Of a DNA stretch of 8,654 nt, positions 6,263-8,654 are shown in pieces. The stretch lies in the NCBI GenBank assembly GCA_027450105.1, contig DAIDKJ010000049.1, positions 1 to 8,654 on the forward strand. The letters run 5' to 3'. The stretch comes from Ferrovum sp. (lineage in GTDB: Bacteria; Pseudomonadota; Gammaproteobacteria; Burkholderiales; Ferrovaceae). The translations under genes and the position numbers were made by a program. Position 1 is the first letter of the stretch; the number at the start of each line of letters is the position of its first letter. The notes beneath the pieces were generated by a model. That model was not told where the DNA came from, did no database searches, and saw only the letters and a list, made by a program, of their open reading frames with translations.

Positions 6263-7474
6263 TCACCCCTTGGCCGTCATGGGGATTACCTGTGCCCCCG
6301 CCTTCAACTCATCCAGGTAATCCGCCCAGGCCTGCATCATGGCCACCCGGTCATCGATGAATTTGGAACGGTTGTAGGCAGTGCCCAGGGCATCGGGTAC
6401 CCGATGAGCCAGCTGGTGCTCGATGATCTGCGGATCGAACTTGAGTCGTTCGGCCAGCAGGGTGCGGGCCATGGCGCGGAAACCGTGGCCGGTGATCTCG
6501 GTTTTGGTGTCGTAGCCCATTCGCTGCAAAGCAGCGCCCACGGCCGCAGGGCTTAAGGGTCGCGCATGGTCCCGCGCACCCGGAAAAACGTACTCGCCAT
6601 GGCCCGTCAAGGGCTGGATTTCCTTGAGAATCGCCACCGCCTGGCGGCTCAAGGGCACCACGTGGTCGGTTTTGGTCTTAGAGACATGATAGGACCAGCG
6701 GGCCCGGGACAGATCGATGTCCGCCCACCGGGCCATGCGCAATTCACCGGGACGGGTAAAAACCAGGGGGGCGAGCTTCAACGCACATTGCACCACCAGC
6801 GTTCCACGAAAACCGTCGATGGCACGCAGCAGTTCGCCCACCTTGATGGGGTCCGTCAGCGTCGGGAAGTGGCTCTGCCGAACGGCCGTCAACGCTCCGC
6901 GCAAATCCGGGGTGGGGTTGCGCTCGGCCCGCCCAGTGGCAATGGCGTAGCGAAACACCTGACCACAGTTCTGCAGGACCCTGTGTGCTGTATCGTGCGC
7001 TCCACGGCCTTCCACCCGCCTTGCCATGTCCAGCAGCACCGGTGCCGTCACTGCCGTGATGGGCATCTTGCCGATCCAGGGAAAGACGTCGTTCTCGAGC
7101 CGAAGCAGGATCTTGGAATAGTGCGTGTCTGCCCAACCCGGCTTTTCCTTGGCGAGCCACTCCCGGGCGATGGTTTCAAAGGAGTTGGTGGCGAGCTCCT
7201 GCTTGACGGCCTTAGTGGCCTTGCGGTGCTCGCCGGGGTCAACGCCGTTGGCCAGGAGTTTGCGGGCCGCGTCGCGCCGTTCTCGGGCATCCTTGAGGCC
7301 CACTTCCGGATAAATACCCAGGCTCAGGGTTTTCTGCTTGCCCTCGAATCGGTAATTGAGTCGCCACCATTTACCCCCGCTCGGCGTGACGAGCAGGAAG
7401 AGGCCCTTTTCATCCGCCAGTTTCAGATTCTTGCCCGCGGCCTTGGCATTGCGAATGGCGGTGTCCGTGAGCAT
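6263..7474 (-). CDS. int: Tyrosine-family integrase, P4 type
   Basis: This 403-aa site-specific recombinase inserts and excises the element at the neighbouring tRNA-Ala gene. The N-terminal arm-binding domain of the DUF4102 type spans about residues 1-85 (MLTDTAIRNAKAAGKNLKLAD, then LFLLVTPSGGKWWRLNYRF and KTLSLGIYPEVGLKDAR). A SAM-like core-binding domain follows (about 95-200). Catalytic residues are visible: Arg241 in FTRPGEL, a lysine near 266-268 in SKTKTDHVVPLS, His330 and Arg333 in GHGFRAMAR, His357 in QLAH and the nucleophile Tyr367 in LGTAYNRSKF. Length and motifs are complete, so it should be active. I chose ATG 7474 because GGGGAG lies about 11 nt upstream and the extension to 7528 runs over the promoter. 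The gene reads away from the tRNA, as is usual for P4-type elements. Confidence 0.96.
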   Translation of the reverse strand: MLTDTAIRNAKAAGKNLKLADEKGLFLLVTPSGGKWWRLNYRFEGKQKTLSLGIYPEVGLKDARERRDAARKLLANGVDPGEHRKATKAVKQELATNSFETIAREWLAKEKPGWADTHYSKILLRLENDVFPWIGKMPITAVTAPVLLDMARRVEGRGAHDTAHRVLQNCGQVFRYAIATGRAERNPTPDLRGALTAVRQSHFPTLTDPIKVGELLRAIDGFRGTLVVQCALKLAPLVFTRPGELRMARWADIDLSRARWSYHVSKTKTDHVVPLSRQAVAILKEIQPLTGHGEYVFPGARDHARPLSPAAVGAALQRMGYDTKTEITGHGFRAMARTLLAERLKFDPQIIEHQLAHRVPDALGTAYNRSKFIDDRVAMMQAWADYLDELKAGAQVIPMTAKG

Positions 7475-7478
7475 TTTG

Positions 7479-7545
7479 TTGGTAACTCCCCTGCGGGGTG
7501 GTGCAGTTACCCACAAAGTTACCAACACGAGCGATGGGATGTCAA
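7479..7545 (-). promoter_or_regulatory. int promoter with GGTAACT sites and leader hairpin
   Basis: Reading toward int, a perfect -35 box TTGACA (7545-7540) is followed after 18 bp by TAACTT (7521-7516). TTGGTAACT (7525-7517) overlaps the -10 box, TGGGTAACT (7513-7505) follows 12 bp on, and its inverse AGTTACCAA (7487-7479) sits just before the start codon. The last two can fold as GGTAACT, six unpaired bases, CCCC-GCA-GGGG, AGTTACC, which buries the GGGGAG ribosome-binding site. The repeats may bind Int or AlpA. Confidence 0.55.
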
Positions 7546-7551
7546 GGAATC

Positions 7552-7582
7552 AGGCGAGCCCGCCTGAGGCGGCAAATCGCCT
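7552..7582. repeat. Alternating short hairpins between int and tRNA-Ala
   Basis: AGGCG-AGCC-CGCCT (7552-7565) is followed directly by AGGCG-GCAAAT-CGCCT (7567-7582). The two share interchangeable arms. On the plus strand a T-containing tail (AATTCTTT) follows, but no plus-strand gene ends here. The site lies between the integration gene and the tRNA, where recombinase or accessory protein sites would be expected. An AT-rich stretch follows up to the tRNA. Confidence 0.35.
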
Positions 7583-7639
7583 AATTCTTTGATTTATTGT
7601 TGTATTTGAGATTTACTGCGACGGTGCGAAACAACGAAA

Positions 7640-7715
<76 letters not shown>

Positions 7716-7728
7716 ACGTCAGCCGCGC

Positions 7729-7756
7729 ATTATAGCAGGTCCTCAAAATTCAGCAA
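7729..7756 (-). promoter_or_regulatory. Promoter of tRNA-Ala
   Basis: A consensus -10 box TATAAT (7734-7729) and a -35-like TTGCTG (7756-7751) are separated by 16 bp. The stretch after the -10 box is GC-rich (GCGCGGC), the discriminator type seen in stable-RNA promoters under growth-rate and ppGpp control. The mature tRNA begins 14 bases beyond the end of the -10 box. Confidence 0.7.
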
Positions 7757-7781
7757 GCGCAGCGCATCTGCTGTCCACGTT

Positions 7782-7813
7782 AGCGGACCTCCTGGCCAGC
7801 GGACCTCCTGGCC
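7782..7813. repeat. Perfect tandem duplication of 16 bp
   Basis: AGCGGACCTCCTGGCC occurs twice head to tail (7782-7797 and 7798-7813). It lies between the tRNA promoter and the end of the EAL gene and overlaps no gene. It looks like a recent slippage duplication in host flank. Confidence 0.9.
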
Positions 7814-7845
7814 AAGAGCCCTCATGACATCCTGTCTAACAGACC

Positions 7846-7884
7846 GAAGGGCAAGTCAGTCACTCGACACCAGAGCAGCCCTTC
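7846..7884 (-). terminator. Weak candidate terminator of the EAL gene
   Basis: Six bases past the EAL stop, GAAGGGC (7884-7878) can pair with GCCCTTC (7852-7846) around a 25-nt loop. The trailing sequence GGTCTGTT is only mildly U-rich, so termination would be poor or need Rho. Confidence 0.22.
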
Positions 7885-7889
7885 AAACG

Positions 7890-8654
7890 TCACAAAGACT
7901 TCTCAAAGGCATCAATGGGCAAGGGGCGGCCAAACAAATAGCCCTGAAAATGCCTGCATCCCTTGTTGAGCAGCAACTGAAACTGTTCCTGAGTTTCCAC
8001 CCCTTCGGCAATCACTTCCAGATTCATGCTATGCGCCATGGCGATGATGGTGCGTACGATGACCCGATCCCCACCACTGCTGGCCAGATCACGCACAAAA
8101 GACTGATCGATCTTGACCTGGTCCAGAGGAAGGCGCTTGATGTATTGCAAGGAGGAATAACCGGTTCCGAAATCATCCAGAGAAAACTGGATGCCCATCT
8201 GATTCAGGGCATTCATGATGGCAATCGTGTTATCGACGCCCTCCAGCAACAAACTTTCGGTCAACTCCATTTTGAGTCGTTCCGGTACGATCTCGTGGGC
8301 TTTGATAATCGTTTGCACTTTCTCGGCAAAATCAGGTTGCAGGAAGTCCTTGACGCTCAAATTGACGGCCAGGGTTAAATGGCGGGTACGTTCCTCGGTC
8401 TCCCAGTGCTTGAGCTGGGCACAGGCCGTTTCCAGCACCCATTGTCCAACGGGAAGTATCATGCCGGTTTCTTCCAGCAGGGGAATAAACTCCAGGGGTG
8501 ACACCAGGCCACGGATAGGGTGTTTCCAGCGAATCAGGGCCTCGGCCCCAATGGGGCGCGACAATTGATCCACCTGAACCTGATAGTACAATTCGAACTG
8601 GTGTTGCTCGATGGCACTGCGCAACTCGGTTTCCAATGCAGCCCGAGCCGTGAC
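7890..8654 (-). CDS. EAL-domain c-di-GMP phosphodiesterase, C-terminal part
   Basis: The gene enters from the right edge and ends at TGA 7892-7890, giving 254 visible residues that cover a whole EAL domain. EAL domains hydrolyse cyclic di-GMP to pGpG, lowering the signal for biofilm and sessile growth. The active-site set is complete: EAL in GAEALIRWKHP, Asn in AVNLS, Glu in ELTES, the DDFGTGYSSL loop, Lys in QVKID, EGVET and the closing QGYLFGRPLP. It should be catalytically competent. Reading remains open through the first visible codons (VTARAALETELRSAIE), which look like the usual linker after a GGDEF or PAS domain, so the full protein is probably multidomain; an internal TTG at 8636 is not a likely start. 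It belongs to the host flank. Confidence 0.95.
   Translation of the reverse strand, partial: VTARAALETELRSAIEQHQFELYYQVQVDQLSRPIGAEALIRWKHPIRGLVSPLEFIPLLEETGMILPVGQWVLETACAQLKHWETEERTRHLTLAVNLSVKDFLQPDFAEKVQTIIKAHEIVPERLKMELTESLLLEGVDNTIAIMNALNQMGIQFSLDDFGTGYSSLQYIKRLPLDQVKIDQSFVRDLASSGGDRVIVRTIIAMAHSMNLEVIAEGVETQEQFQLLLNKGCRHFQGYLFGRPLPIDAFEKSL

Noticed and set aside
6566..7567. A long plus-strand open frame (333 codons) opposite the integrase.
   Set aside because: It is the antisense shadow of a well-supported integrase with all catalytic motifs; its product is arginine-, histidine- and glycine-rich and resembles no family.

Overview
The window looks like the chromosome of a Gram-negative proteobacterium, probably beta- or gamma-. 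The support is a complete tRNA-Ala(GGC) gene with encoded CCA, an EAL-type c-di-GMP phosphodiesterase, a DinJ/YafQ-type toxin-antitoxin pair and P4-type mobile-element genes. The species cannot be named from this sequence alone. Most of the window, about 1-7640, is one end of an integrated element sitting against the 3' end of the tRNA gene. Roughly 7640-8654 is host flank.

Layout from the right. The 3' part of an EAL-domain gene (7890-8654, minus, cut by the window edge) is followed by tRNA-Ala with its own promoter. Next come the element's genes on the minus strand: a P4-type tyrosine integrase (7474-6263), a 229-aa protein of unknown function one base behind it, a regulatory gap with inverted repeats, an AlpA-type small DNA-binding protein (5430-5185), and a large TOPRIM/DUF3987 primase-helicase (5177-2706). 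The primase-helicase is interrupted by one in-frame amber codon. A 132-aa hypothetical gene (2722-2324) overlaps its end and carries an iteron-like array. A dinJ-yafQ-like cassette on the plus strand follows (1655-2234), flanked by perfect 48-bp direct repeats. Then come an isolated P27-type terminase small subunit (1209-751, minus) and three small plus-strand phage-type ORFs (65-651), the first with an apparent frameshift.

Read together, integrase, AlpA, primase-helicase, possible iteron origin and a lone TerS without a large terminase resemble the core of a phage satellite (P4-like or PICI-like): it excises and replicates itself and depends on a helper phage for packaging. This is an inference. 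No capsid-interference gene or second att site is visible, and the element continues past the left edge. The amber codon and the frameshift suggest that this copy may be decaying. The points most worth a second look are the GGCAGTA array, whose DNA motif is kept while the reading frame changes, the amber codon, the repeat-flanked toxin-antitoxin cassette, and the integrase leader, which folds over its own ribosome-binding site.
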